Positions 17,871-27,398 of a stretch of 64,000 bases of DNA are shown piece after piece. Numbering within the stretch: the stretch's first letter is position 1; every line of letters begins with the position of its first letter. The notes below the pieces were generated by a model. That model had not been told where the DNA came from. It did no database searches and saw only the letters and a list, made by a program, of their open reading frames with translations. Source of the DNA: Escherichia sp. E4742 (lineage in GTDB: Bacteria > Pseudomonadota > Gammaproteobacteria > Enterobacterales > Enterobacteriaceae); assembly GCF_005843885.1 (NCBI RefSeq), contig NZ_CP040443.1, positions 1,984,001 through 2,048,000 on the forward strand. Reading direction: 5' to 3'. A program made the translations under genes and the position numbers.

Positions 17871-19117
17871 GCCCGCCTACGCCAGAGTAAAAATACGCCA
17901 CAACAAAGAGAAAAATAGACGATATAAGTTGCCATGTAGGCCTGCGCCGCGCCCAGGGCGCCATGCTCGGGGATCAACCAGTGGGCAAATACCATCAATA
18001 AAGTGAACTGACTGACTTCCGCCAGAATATAAAACCGCAGCGACGCTTTGGCGATCACCAGATAACCAAAGACATAAGCGCCCACTTTCAACACATCGCC
18101 GACCAACTGCCAGGCAAAGAGATCGCGCATAGCGGTAAATTTATTCGACAACAGCAGCCAGATAGCAAAATCACGCAGTAGCCAGACGGTAAAACTCGCC
18201 GCCGCCACGGCCGGTAAAACGAATTTCAGCGATTTAACCACTTCCCTGGTAATATCGCGCTTTTCCGTTAGCCGCGACAGTGTAGGCAGTAAATACACGC
18301 TAAAGGAGGCTGTAATAAATTGCAGGTAGGCATCGGAAATACTGCTCACCCCTTGCCAGATACCCACCTCATCCCAGCTATACTGCGCTGCCAGCAGTTT
18401 ACGCATCATGATGTAAGCAACGGGCAAGGTCACCGACGTAATCAACGCCATGAGCGTAAATTTGCTCAACTGCCCTGCCAGACCGTTATCCCAGCTGGGT
18501 TTCAGATAGCTTAACGGGATAGCGCCACGCTTAATTAACATGACGGCGGCAGGCATTACCACCAGCGCGGGAATCAGCGCAAGACCAAGCAACGCGCCTT
18601 CATAACCGCCAAAACGGTAACTGACATAATAAGCAATAACGCCAATCAGGCTGCCGACAATCAGTGATAATGCATTACCCGCGGCATCGCGAAAGCCTTT
18701 CATTAGCGCCAGCAACAGGTTGCCCCAGGCGATCCCCATTTGCACCAGCGCCACTAAACGCACCAGCCCCTGATAGTCGGTATTACCAAACAATCCCTGG
18801 CTGATTGGCGCAGCCGCCAGCACAAATACCAGCGCCATCAGCGTGGAGAAGCCAAGCACCATCGCAGATGAAGTGCCGACCACACGGCGCAGCTGCTGCG
18901 GATTATCATGGTACTGGGCAACGTATTTGGTTACACCATTAAAGATGCCCGCCCCGGCAAGCACGCCGAGCACGGTAATCAACTGGCGGAAATTTGCCGC
19001 CAGCCCTAGTCCTGCCGGACCAAATGACACCGCCAGTAATTTACCAACCAGTAACCCAGCGCCAATCTTGACCAGTGTACTGGCCGCCGTCCACAAGGAC
19101 GCTTTTGCCAGAGACAT
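17867..19117 (-). CDS. wzxE: WzxE, ECA lipid III flippase
   Basis: WzxE moves undecaprenyl-PP-linked ECA trisaccharide across the inner membrane. The 416-residue protein is a multidrug/oligosaccharidyl-lipid/polysaccharide (MOP) exporter with about 12 hydrophobic segments. The N-terminal segment MSLAKASLWTAASTLVKIG is typical of the Wzx group. It starts one base after wecE and overlaps wecF by four bases. Confidence 0.95.
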   Translation of the reverse strand: MSLAKASLWTAASTLVKIGAGLLVGKLLAVSFGPAGLGLAANFRQLITVLGVLAGAGIFNGVTKYVAQYHDNPQQLRRVVGTSSAMVLGFSTLMALVFVLAAAPISQGLFGNTDYQGLVRLVALVQMGIAWGNLLLALMKGFRDAAGNALSLIVGSLIGVIAYYVSYRFGGYEGALLGLALIPALVVMPAAVMLIKRGAIPLSYLKPSWDNGLAGQLSKFTLMALITSVTLPVAYIMMRKLLAAQYSWDEVGIWQGVSSISDAYLQFITASFSVYLLPTLSRLTEKRDITREVVKSLKFVLPAVAAASFTVWLLRDFAIWLLLSNKFTAMRDLFAWQLVGDVLKVGAYVFGYLVIAKASLRFYILAEVSQFTLLMVFAHWLIPEHGALGAAQAYMATYIVYFSLCCGVFLLWRRRA

Positions 19118-19118
19118 A

Positions 19119-20249
19119 TCAGGAGAAGTAGTTCAACAAGGTCGCAATTACCGTGCGCTGATTGACGGACGACAGGTTGTAGAATAACGGCAAGCGCAGC
19201 AAGCGCTCGCTCTCTTTGGTGGTGTAGCGATCTTCGCCGTGGAACTCACCAAAGCGTTCACCCGCAGGGCTTGCGTGTAGCGGAATATAATGGAACACCG
19301 CCATAATTTCCGCTTCTTTCAGGAAGTTAATCAATGCGCTCCGGTCATCATTATCCCGCAGCTTAATGTAGAACATATGCGCGTTTTGCACACAGTCATC
19401 CGGAATCGATGGCAGTTCGATACGCCCGGCTTTCGCCAGAGGTGCTAACGCATCGTAGTAGTTTTGCCACAGCGCCAGACGTTGCTGGTTGATGCGTTCG
19501 GCTGCTTCCAGTTGCGCCCACAGATACGCAGCTTGCAGATCGGACATCAAATAGCTGGAGCCGATATCGCGCCAGGTATATTTATCAACCTGACCACGGA
19601 AGAACTGGCTGCGGTTAGTCCCTTTTTCGCGAATGATCTCGGCACGTTCAATCAACGCTTTATCATTAATCAGCGTCGCCCCGCCTTCACCACCCGCCGT
19701 GTAGTTTTTGGTTTCATGGAAGCTAAAGCAGCCAATATGACCAATGGTTCCCAGCGCACGCCCTTTGTAAGTGGACATTACGCCCTGAGCAGCATCTTCC
19801 ACCACAAACAGATTATGCTTTTTCGCCAACGCCATAATGGTGTCCATTTCGCAGGCCACACCCGCGTAATGGACTGGCACGATAACGCGTGTTTTGTCGG
19901 TGATCGCCGCTTCAATCAGCGTTTCGTCGATGTTCATGGTGTCCGGGCGAACATCAACAAAAACGATTTTTGCTCCACGTAGCACAAAGGCATTGGCGGT
20001 GGAGACAAAGGTGTAGCTCGGCATGATCACTTCATCGCCAGGCTGGATATCGAGCAGCAACGCCGCCATCTCCAGCGAAGCGGTGCAGGACGGCGTCAGT
20101 AACACTTTGGCGCTGCCAAAACGTTGTTCCAGCCACTGCTGGCAGCGACGGGTAAAACCGCCATCGCCACACAGTTTGCCGCTACCCATTGCCGACTGCA
20201 TATAGTCGAGTTCGGTTCCCACCACCGGCGGTGCGTTAAATGGAATCAT
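19119..20249 (-). CDS. wecE: WecE, TDP-4-keto-6-deoxy-D-glucose transaminase
   Basis: WecE (RffA) aminates dTDP-4-keto-6-deoxy-glucose to dTDP-Fuc4N with PLP, on the way to dTDP-Fuc4NAc. The 376-residue protein has the DegT/DnrJ/EryC1 fold; the PLP lysine is Lys181 in FHETKNYTAGGEGG, and the cofactor-binding aspartate is in VEDAAQG (about 150-156). Its substrate must come from an RmlA/RmlB-type pair; rffH and rffG, which normally sit just upstream in this operon, are missing. Confidence 0.95.
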   Translation of the reverse strand: MIPFNAPPVVGTELDYMQSAMGSGKLCGDGGFTRRCQQWLEQRFGSAKVLLTPSCTASLEMAALLLDIQPGDEVIMPSYTFVSTANAFVLRGAKIVFVDVRPDTMNIDETLIEAAITDKTRVIVPVHYAGVACEMDTIMALAKKHNLFVVEDAAQGVMSTYKGRALGTIGHIGCFSFHETKNYTAGGEGGATLINDKALIERAEIIREKGTNRSQFFRGQVDKYTWRDIGSSYLMSDLQAAYLWAQLEAAERINQQRLALWQNYYDALAPLAKAGRIELPSIPDDCVQNAHMFYIKLRDNDDRSALINFLKEAEIMAVFHYIPLHASPAGERFGEFHGEDRYTTKESERLLRLPLFYNLSSVNQRTVIATLLNYFS

Positions 20250-20253
20250 GTGA

Positions 20254-20928
20254 TCACCTGTATAACCAGTACGCGGTGCTTTCTACATTCGCACCACTTT
20301 GTATGTATCGTTTAAGCGCGGCGGTGTTGCCCATTTGGGTCGCCACCCGCAAAGTTGTTTTACCGCGAGCATACGCCCAGTTTAGCGCTGCTTGCATCAG
20401 GTGTGCACCTTCTCCGCGTCCTGCCAGTAAACCAATGCGCGCCTCAGTGGCATTCAACTCTCGCAGAGAAACATAGCCGCGAATCTCGCCGGAAGCCGCG
20501 CGTAAAACCAGGCATTGATGATCAAAGGTGCCGCGCACGGCATTTTCAATCCACTGCGCATAAAAGCGGCCGCTGGCGTCAGGCGCATACCACGGCGCAC
20601 GAAAACGGCTTTGCGCGAATGCTTCACGGGCTAACTGGCGCAGTACTGGAATATCTGATTCCTGAGCCACTTCCGCATGGCTTTCACTGACGTTGATCAC
20701 GGGGAGAGCCAAATCCACTTCCCCTTCTACCAGAGAGAATCCCAGCTGTTGCAGAGCACCCAGTTCATCGGTATTGGATGCGGCAATTTTGGCCTGCACC
20801 CGTGACCACGGCGCCAAAACGTCAGGTGTCAGGAGCGGTGCATCAGGACTAATGCGCACGATGGCACTGTTAACGCCAAAGAAGGCGTTTTCCCAGGTTA
20901 GTGGTTCAATACTGGCGCGGACGGGCAT
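20254..20928 (-). CDS. wecD: WecD, TDP-fucosamine acetyltransferase
   Basis: WecD (RffC) acetylates dTDP-Fuc4N with acetyl-CoA. From the ATG at 20928 (MPVRASIEPL) it is 224 residues, the usual length; GGGAG provides the ribosome site. It is a GNAT-fold enzyme; the acetyl-CoA loop is near GLLAGRGEGAHLM (about 174-186) and the C-terminal strand is ATQMGN. From memory it carries more substitutions against K-12 than neighbouring wec genes. It follows wecC after only 39 bases, where rffG and rffH would be expected. Confidence 0.95.
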   Translation of the reverse strand: MPVRASIEPLTWENAFFGVNSAIVRISPDAPLLTPDVLAPWSRVQAKIAASNTDELGALQQLGFSLVEGEVDLALPVINVSESHAEVAQESDIPVLRQLAREAFAQSRFRAPWYAPDASGRFYAQWIENAVRGTFDHQCLVLRAASGEIRGYVSLRELNATEARIGLLAGRGEGAHLMQAALNWAYARGKTTLRVATQMGNTAALKRYIQSGANVESTAYWLYR

Positions 20929-20967
20929 TCTAATCTCCCTCAACACAGTCTTTTACTGTAATCAGTA

Positions 20968-22230
20968 TCAGCGCCAGACTCCTTTGGTATCCACCACATA
21001 CTGCTGCTGAACATCATCACCGCTAATGGCTTTAAACTGGCTGTGATCTACCAGCATCACCAGCACATCTGCCGTCGCCAGCGCCTCGTCAAGCTGCGAC
21101 AGCGTGCAAAGCCCGGTCAGTTTTTTCGGCAACTGGTGAATGTTAGGCTCAACAACCAGCGTTTCGCCGCTGTGCCACTGGGCGATCAGTTCAGCGATTT
21201 CCATCGCCGGGCTTTCGCGCAGATCATCAATATTCGGTTTAAATGCCAGGCCAAAGCAGGCAATTTTCAGCTCGCTGGCACGTTTATCAGTGGCAGCCAG
21301 ACAATCAGCGACCGCCGCTTTCACCTGATCGATAACCCAGAAAGGCTTGTGATCGTTCACTTCGCGCGCGGTACGGATAAGCTGCGCCTGCTGCGGGTTC
21401 TGTGCCACGATAAACCACGGATCAACAGCGATACAGTGACCGCCCACGCCCGGACCAGGCTGGAGAATATTGACTCGTGGATGGCGATTCGCCAGACGAA
21501 TCAGTTCCCAGACGTTAATTCCTTGCTCGGCACAAATCAGCGACAGTTCGTTAGCAAAAGCAATATTCACGTCGCGGAAGCTGTTTTCGGTGAGCTTACA
21601 CATTTCCGCCGTCCGCGAGTTAGTGACGACACACTCACCTTCGAGGAAAATTTTGTACAGTTCGCTGGCGCGCGCCGAGCAAACTGGCGTCATGCCGCCA
21701 ATCACGCGATCGTTTTTAATCAGCTCGACCATCACCTGGCCCGGCAACACGCGTTCCGGGCAATAAGCAATATTGACGTCCGCCTGCTCACCCACCTGCT
21801 GCGGGAAAGTCAGGTCCGGACGCATCTCTGCTAACCATTCTGCCATCTTCTCGGTTGAGCCCACTGGCGAGGTGGATTCAAGGATCACCAACGCGCCTTT
21901 TTTCAGCACCGGCGCAATGGAGCGGGCAGCCGATTCGACGTAGGCCATATCCGGCTCATGATCGCCTTTAAATGGCGTTGGGACAGCAATCAGCCAGGCA
22001 TCAGCCTCAACCGGCGTCGTGCTCGCTCGTAAAAAACCACCTTCTACGGCAGTTTTTACCACGCTCGCTAAATCAGGTTCGACGATATGGATTTCGCCAC
22101 GATTGATGGTATCAACCGCTTGTTGGTTGATATCAACACCAATCACCTGTTTTTGCCGTGAGGCAAACGCAGCCGCCGTTGGCAGCCCGATATAACCTAG
22201 TCCGATAACAGAAATGGTCGCAAAACTCAT
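20968..22230 (-). CDS. wecC: WecC, UDP-N-acetyl-D-mannosamine dehydrogenase
   Basis: WecC (RffD) oxidises UDP-ManNAc to UDP-ManNAcA with two NAD+. The 420-residue protein has the Rossmann motif GLGYIG (10-15) and the catalytic cysteine Cys266 in GPGVGGHCIAVDPWF, followed by the UDP-binding C-terminal domain. The reading frame is complete to the usual VVDTKGVWR end. Its start overlaps the wecB stop by four bases. Directly downstream is wecD. Confidence 0.96.
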   Translation of the reverse strand: MSFATISVIGLGYIGLPTAAAFASRQKQVIGVDINQQAVDTINRGEIHIVEPDLASVVKTAVEGGFLRASTTPVEADAWLIAVPTPFKGDHEPDMAYVESAARSIAPVLKKGALVILESTSPVGSTEKMAEWLAEMRPDLTFPQQVGEQADVNIAYCPERVLPGQVMVELIKNDRVIGGMTPVCSARASELYKIFLEGECVVTNSRTAEMCKLTENSFRDVNIAFANELSLICAEQGINVWELIRLANRHPRVNILQPGPGVGGHCIAVDPWFIVAQNPQQAQLIRTAREVNDHKPFWVIDQVKAAVADCLAATDKRASELKIACFGLAFKPNIDDLRESPAMEIAELIAQWHSGETLVVEPNIHQLPKKLTGLCTLSQLDEALATADVLVMLVDHSQFKAISGDDVQQQYVVDTKGVWR

Positions 22231-23357
22231 AGTGATATCCGATTATTTTTTAACGCTTCCAAAATGCGAGAGCATGCCTGACCATCACCATACGGGTTAT
22301 GGGCGCGGCTCATAGTTTGATATTCATCTTCGTCTTCTAAAAGACGCGTCACTTCCTCGACGATCCGTTGCTTATCCGTTCCCACCAGACGTACCGTACC
22401 TGCGGTCACCGCTTCTGGGCGTTCGGTGGTATCGCGCATCACCAGCACCGGTTTACCCAGAGAAGGTGCTTCTTCCTGAATGCCGCCAGAGTCAGTCAAA
22501 ATCAACCAGGCGTGGTTCATCAACCAGACAAACGGTAAATACTCCTGGGGATCAATCAAAATGACATTTTTCACATGTCCCAGAATGCGATTGACCGGCT
22601 CTCTGACATTCGGGTTAAGGTGTACCGGATAAACAATCTGGATGTCCTGATGAGTGGTAGCGATTTCAGCCAGCGCATGGCAGATTTCTTCAAAACCACG
22701 ACCAAAGCTCTCACGCCTGTGACCGGTCACCAGAATCATCTTTTTATCGGGGTCGATAAACGGATAATTTGCCGCCAGTTCTGAACGCAGCGTATCGCTG
22801 CTCATTACCTGGTCGCGCACCCACAGCAGCGCATCAATTACTGTATTACCGGTAATAAATATTCGGTTGTCAGCGACGTTTTCACGCAGCAAATTTTGCC
22901 GGGAAGTTTCAGTTGGTGAGAAATGGTACATCGCCAGATGCCCGGTCAATGTACGGTTAGCCTCTTCCGGCCACGGCGAATAGAGATCGCCCGTGCGCAG
23001 TCCGGCCTCAACGTGACCAACAGGAATTCGCTGATAAAAGGCTGCCAGGCTGGTTGCCAGTGTGGTGGTAGTATCACCGTGAACCAGCACAACGTCTGGT
23101 TTGAACTCGGCAAGAATAGGTTTTAGTCCTTCCAGAATCCGACAGGTTATCTCTGTCAGGCCCTGTCCTGGCTGCATTATGTTGAGATCGTAGTCAGGTA
23201 CAATGGAAAAGAGTTTCAGCACCTGATCGAGCATCTCCCGATGCTGCGCAGTGACGCAAACTTTAGCCTCAAAAAAAGGATCTTTTGCCAACGCATGCAC
23301 CAACGGCGCCATCTTGATGGCTTCCGGGCGCGTACCAAATACAGTCAGTACTTTCAC
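22227..23357 (-). CDS. wecB: WecB, UDP-N-acetylglucosamine 2-epimerase
   Basis: WecB (RffE) interconverts UDP-GlcNAc and UDP-ManNAc, the non-hydrolysing epimerase. The start is GTG at 23357, giving MKVLTVFGTRPEAIKM and 376 residues, the family length; the longer upstream frame runs into the wzzE gap and is not needed. Conserved signatures GTRPE (8-12), HGDTTTT, VEAGLRTGD and DSGGIQEE are all present. Confidence 0.96.
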   Translation of the reverse strand: MKVLTVFGTRPEAIKMAPLVHALAKDPFFEAKVCVTAQHREMLDQVLKLFSIVPDYDLNIMQPGQGLTEITCRILEGLKPILAEFKPDVVLVHGDTTTTLATSLAAFYQRIPVGHVEAGLRTGDLYSPWPEEANRTLTGHLAMYHFSPTETSRQNLLRENVADNRIFITGNTVIDALLWVRDQVMSSDTLRSELAANYPFIDPDKKMILVTGHRRESFGRGFEEICHALAEIATTHQDIQIVYPVHLNPNVREPVNRILGHVKNVILIDPQEYLPFVWLMNHAWLILTDSGGIQEEAPSLGKPVLVMRDTTERPEAVTAGTVRLVGTDKQRIVEEVTRLLEDEDEYQTMSRAHNPYGDGQACSRILEALKNNRISL

Positions 23358-23412
23358 ATCGATTCTCTTCGAATAAGCGGCGAGCGCCTTTGCGCTCACC
23401 ACAGCTGTGTTG

Positions 23413-24459
23413 CTATTTCGAGCAACGGCGGGTTAATGCGACACCAGCCCCGATCAGCCCCCCGACAATGCCCCACATAATCATCAGGAAGGCACGACGT
23501 GGGCTATCGCGTTTTACCGGTTCTTCCGGTGTACGCAAATAGCGATAGGTCTGAAAACGCGGATCCAGGGTTGGACCAACATTAAGGGTGTTTAACATGG
23601 CCCGATTCTGATCATAGTCGAGATCAAAGGCTGGGCCGACAGCCTGTAAATTTTCCAGTCGCGCCTGGAGCATCGGGCGCCCCAACAGGAACATTTCTGA
23701 ATCAGGTAATTCCTCGGCTGGCACGTCTGTCGCACTGCGAGAAATATTGTGTTGCTCGGCGATTTTAAGTGCCTGTTCAATACTGTTCATCCGGCGGTCG
23801 TAGATGGACTTAGCCACTTCTTCCTGACGCTTCACCTGAGCTTTCATCTGAATAGTGCGCGCCGCCCATGCGCCTTTCAGCTCATCATTCAGATGGCTGG
23901 CTGCACGCTGGCTGGCAAAAGCAACATATTGACGAAGCAGGTTATTAGCATCGGGGGCGGTTTCGGCAACCAGCTTAACGCTGTCATTGACCGCGCGGGC
24001 GAAATCACCAGGAATAAACAGGATGTTGTTGATCATTTCATCCAGCAGAGCCGCATCGGCTTTACTGTTACCAACCATCCGCTGTTTGTAATAGTCAGTC
24101 TGCAACCAGAAATCGCGGCGGGTATCCCACGATGCCAGTTGCATAACAAACTCTTTATAGGCTTCATCCATAACCGATGGCTGGTCGGCAGGGGCCATAT
24201 TTGAACGAACATCCAGGTTACGCAAAAATTGCTGCTGCGAGTAGTACCCGCCCAGCATATTTACGGTTGGACGATCGGTAATCGCCGTCGCACTCCACTC
24301 CTGACGCGCAAAAAAAGTATACGCCAACGCGATTAAGGCAAACGCCAGCCCCATGCCAATAATCCACAGCTTCCCAGCCCACAAGGTACGAAACAACCCA
24401 CGAATATCCAGTTCATTTTCAGCGTCTTCGGCTGGTTTCCCAGGCATTGGTTGCGTCAT
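23413..24459 (-). CDS. wzzE: WzzE, ECA chain-length regulator
   Basis: WzzE sets the modal length of ECA polysaccharide made by WzyE and directs formation of cyclic ECA. The 348-residue protein has the PCP/Wzz layout: a membrane helix near residues 30-50, a long periplasmic coiled-coil-rich domain, and a second membrane helix near 322-342 preceded by the proline-rich PEEPVKRDSPRRAF segment typical of Wzz proteins. It is the second gene of the operon, 12 bases after wecA. Confidence 0.95.
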   Translation of the reverse strand: MTQPMPGKPAEDAENELDIRGLFRTLWAGKLWIIGMGLAFALIALAYTFFARQEWSATAITDRPTVNMLGGYYSQQQFLRNLDVRSNMAPADQPSVMDEAYKEFVMQLASWDTRRDFWLQTDYYKQRMVGNSKADAALLDEMINNILFIPGDFARAVNDSVKLVAETAPDANNLLRQYVAFASQRAASHLNDELKGAWAARTIQMKAQVKRQEEVAKSIYDRRMNSIEQALKIAEQHNISRSATDVPAEELPDSEMFLLGRPMLQARLENLQAVGPAFDLDYDQNRAMLNTLNVGPTLDPRFQTYRYLRTPEEPVKRDSPRRAFLMIMWGIVGGLIGAGVALTRRCSK

Positions 24460-24471
24460 TACATCCTCATT

Positions 24472-25575
24472 TTATTTGGTTAAATTAGGGCTGCCATCAC
24501 GGTTTCTGCGCAGTCGACGTTTCACGCGTTTGATGAAGCGAGCAACCTTCCAGGCACGCTTAATGCAATAGCCATAGAGGAAGAATGCTAGCAAAAAGAG
24601 CACCAGCATGACCCATTCCGGGACAAAATGAGAATATTCTGCCAGTACGCCAATAGAAGCGAGCAGCGCTGCAGCAAGGGTAATCAACACAAACGCCTGA
24701 CGAGAAGTAAATCCAGCGCGCATGATCAAATGATGAATGTGCTGTCGGTCAGGTGAGAATGGACTCATGCCTTTACGCAAACGACGATACATAATCGCCA
24801 CCATGTCCATCAGCGGGATAGCAATGATCCATAAGGCGGTAACCGGGCTGATTGGATGTGTGGCTCCCTGGGTAGTTTCCAACAGGATCCAGATAACAGT
24901 AAAACCAATCAGCGTACTGCCGGCATCGCCCATAAAGACTTTGTAGCGACGCCCCAGAATACCAAGGTTGAGCATGATATAAGGCAGGATGGCGGCGATC
25001 ATGGCAAAGCACCAGATAGCGAGGCTGGTTTGCCCGTCGAACCACAAAATCATACCGATTGCCGCAAACGAGACACAGGATAACCCGCCCAGCAAGCCAT
25101 CAATACCATCGACCATGTTGAAGGCATTAATCGCCGCCCAGACAGCAAACAGCGTCAGGAAGTAACCAAACGGTCCGAGCACCATCTCCCAGGAGCCAAA
25201 GATATACCCCAAACTACTGAGATAAAGTTTGCCGAACACCATCATAACAATGCCAACAGCTGCCTGTATGGTGGCACGGATTTTTACGCTGATATCAAAA
25301 CGATCATCCAGCGCGCCAATGAACACAAGCACACCGGCACAAACGAGATAGAGAGCTGCATGTGGAATATAGTAATCGACGATTCCGAACGTGAAGCAAA
25401 TCCCTGCGTAAACCGAAATCCCCCCAACGAGCGGTATCAATCCCTGGTGACGTTTGCGGAAGTTAGGTTTATCCACTAAACCGACTTTTTTTGCCACCTT
25501 GCGGGCAAAAAACAGAAACAGTGTCGTGAATAAAAAAATACTGATGAGATCAGTACTCACTGTCAGTAAATTCAC
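24472..25575 (-). CDS. wecA: WecA, undecaprenyl-phosphate GlcNAc-1-phosphate transferase
   Basis: WecA (Rfe) starts both ECA and many O antigens by moving GlcNAc-1-P from UDP-GlcNAc to undecaprenyl phosphate. The 367-residue inner-membrane protein has about 11 membrane segments. The catalytic Asp90-Asp91 lie in GALDDRFD, the second aspartate motif in MVDGIDGLLGG, and the HIHH motif near residues 279-282 in DRQHIHHLI. It is the first gene of the operon, about 240 bases after rho. Confidence 0.96.
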   Translation of the reverse strand: MNLLTVSTDLISIFLFTTLFLFFARKVAKKVGLVDKPNFRKRHQGLIPLVGGISVYAGICFTFGIVDYYIPHAALYLVCAGVLVFIGALDDRFDISVKIRATIQAAVGIVMMVFGKLYLSSLGYIFGSWEMVLGPFGYFLTLFAVWAAINAFNMVDGIDGLLGGLSCVSFAAIGMILWFDGQTSLAIWCFAMIAAILPYIMLNLGILGRRYKVFMGDAGSTLIGFTVIWILLETTQGATHPISPVTALWIIAIPLMDMVAIMYRRLRKGMSPFSPDRQHIHHLIMRAGFTSRQAFVLITLAAALLASIGVLAEYSHFVPEWVMLVLFLLAFFLYGYCIKRAWKVARFIKRVKRRLRRNRDGSPNLTK

Positions 25576-25770
25576 AATGCATGCTCTCAGAGAAAATTAT
25601 TAGCTGAAGTATACCCACGAAGACCTTTATTCAGAAGGGAAACTACTTTCTGAACCTCTCAGAAGCGAGCAAAAATCAACCAATTGATATGTAAATCGCA
25701 TAAAACACCCGCAAAAACCAGGAATTTTCACACCATCACAGGTATACCGCTAAGATTACAGATATAAAAG

Positions 25771-25800
25771 CAAAACGCCACGTAAACACGTGGCGTTTTG
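25771..25800 (-). terminator. Rho-independent terminator after rho
   Basis: A perfect 13-pair stem CAAAACGCCACGT / ACGTGGCGTTTTG with a four-base loop; on the minus strand it ends in GTTTTG then CTTTTAT. It lies 14 bases after the rho stop. The rest of 25576-25813 is the wecA leader and promoter region. Confidence 0.88.
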
Positions 25801-25813
25801 CTGTAACACTAAC

Positions 25814-27073
25814 TTATGAGCGTTTCATCATCTCGAAGAAATCATCATTGGTCTTGGTCATCGCAAGCTTATTAATGAGGAATTCCATTGCGTCGATTTC
25901 GCCCATCGGGTGAATGATTTTGCGCAGGATCCACATTTTCTGCAGCTCTTCCTGAGTGGTAAGCAACTCTTCTTTACGAGTACCAGAACGGTTGTAGTCG
26001 ATTGCCGGGAAGACGCGTTTTTCAGCAATTTTACGAGAGAGGTGCAGTTCCATGTTACCTGTACCTTTAAACTCTTCGTAGATAACTTCGTCCATTTTGG
26101 AGCCGGTATCGATTAGCGCCGTTGCAATGATGGTCAGGCTGCCGCCCTCTTCCACATTACGTGCTGCACCGAAGAAGCGTTTCGGACGATGCAGGGCGTT
26201 GGCGTCCACACCACCGGTCAACACTTTACCGGATGCCGGTACGACGGTGTTGTAAGCGCGCGCCAGACGAGTGATGGAGTCGAGCAGAATAATAACGTCT
26301 TTCTTATGCTCAACGAGGCGTTTTGCCTTCTCGATCACCATTTCAGCAACCTGAACGTGGCGAGATGCTGGTTCGTCGAAGGTAGAAGCAACAACTTCAC
26401 CTTTAACCAGACGCTGCATCTCGGTCACTTCTTCCGGGCGTTCGTCAATCAGCAGAACCATCAGTACGCAGTCTGGATGGTTGTAAGCGATGCTCTGAGC
26501 AATGTTCTGCAGCAGCATGGTTTTACCCGCTTTTGGCGGTGCCACAATCAGACCACGTTGCCCACGACCGATAGGCGATGCCAGATCCAGTACGCGTGCG
26601 GTTAAATCTTCGGTAGAACCGTTACCACGCTCCATACGCAGACGAGAGTTTGCGTGCAGCGGCGTTAAGTTCTCAAAGAGGATTTTGTTACGGGCGTTTT
26701 CTGGTTTGTCGAAGTTAACTTCGTTAACCTTCAGCAGCGCAAAATAGCGTTCACCTTCTTTCGGCGGGCGAATCTTACCAGAGATGGTATCACCAGTGCG
26801 GAGGTTGAAACGGCGGATTTGGCTAGGAGAAACGTAGATGTCATCAGGGCCGGCGAGGTAGGAGCTGTCTGCGGAGCGGAGGAAACCAAATCCATCCTGC
26901 AATATCTCCAGTACGCCATCACCAAAGATATCTTCGCCACTCTTTGCGTGCTGCTTCAGGATGGCAAAAATAATGTCCTGCTTACGCATACGAGCCAGGT
27001 TTTCCAGCCCCATATTTTCGCCGAGAGTGATCAGCTCAGAAACCGGCGTATTCTTTAATTCGGTAAGATTCAT
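25814..27073 (-). CDS. rho: Rho transcription termination factor
   Basis: Rho is the hexameric RNA-dependent ATPase and helicase that ends many transcripts. From the ATG at 27073 it is 419 residues and appears identical or nearly so to E. coli Rho. The N-terminal RNA-binding domain includes the cold-shock-like stretch GFGFLRS (about 60-66). The P-loop is APPKAGKT (178-184 region), and the Walker B is VIILLDSITR. The longer upstream frame lies in the leader. Rho represses its own gene in the leader, where rhoL lies. Confidence 0.98.
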   Translation of the reverse strand: MNLTELKNTPVSELITLGENMGLENLARMRKQDIIFAILKQHAKSGEDIFGDGVLEILQDGFGFLRSADSSYLAGPDDIYVSPSQIRRFNLRTGDTISGKIRPPKEGERYFALLKVNEVNFDKPENARNKILFENLTPLHANSRLRMERGNGSTEDLTARVLDLASPIGRGQRGLIVAPPKAGKTMLLQNIAQSIAYNHPDCVLMVLLIDERPEEVTEMQRLVKGEVVASTFDEPASRHVQVAEMVIEKAKRLVEHKKDVIILLDSITRLARAYNTVVPASGKVLTGGVDANALHRPKRFFGAARNVEEGGSLTIIATALIDTGSKMDEVIYEEFKGTGNMELHLSRKIAEKRVFPAIDYNRSGTRKEELLTTQEELQKMWILRKIIHPMGEIDAMEFLINKLAMTKTNDDFFEMMKRS

Positions 27074-27160
27074 AGTGGTGTGAGTTCTTAAACTTGGGGT
27101 AAATCTCGAACTTAATGTTGTGAATGGTATGGCAGGATCATCCATGCCTGTTTACGGTCA

Positions 27161-27259
27161 TCAACTCATGTCTTTTCGCTGTCTGGTCACAGGAGAGTAC
27201 GCAGAACTGAAACGACAAGACGGATTGAGTGACGAGCCAGAAATCTGTTCACTTCGCAT
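27161..27259 (-). CDS. rhoL: RhoL, rho operon leader peptide
   Basis: A short frame on the minus strand starts ATG at 27259 (MRSEQISGSS) and stops at TGA 27161-27163, 32 residues. It matches the rho leader peptide rhoL of E. coli and lies between the rho promoter and rho. Its role is thought to be within the autoregulated leader rather than as a protein. Confidence 0.85.
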   Translation of the reverse strand: MRSEQISGSSLNPSCRFSSAYSPVTRQRKDMS

Positions 27260-27300
27260 TTAAGAAAAACAGGAAGCGTTGGATATTACAAGATTCAAAC

Positions 27301-27329
27301 TTAATAAGGTATGTTTAATACGAAGTCAA
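27301..27329 (-). promoter_or_regulatory. rho promoter
   Basis: On the minus strand TTGACT (27324-27329) and TATTAA (27301-27306) are spaced by 17 bases, a good sigma-70 promoter about 40 bases before rhoL. Confidence 0.8.
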
Positions 27330-27398
27330 CATTAAGTTAGCATGACTCACGCCGGGCGTCCAGTTTTTAGCGACGGGGCACCCGAACATGAAATTCCC

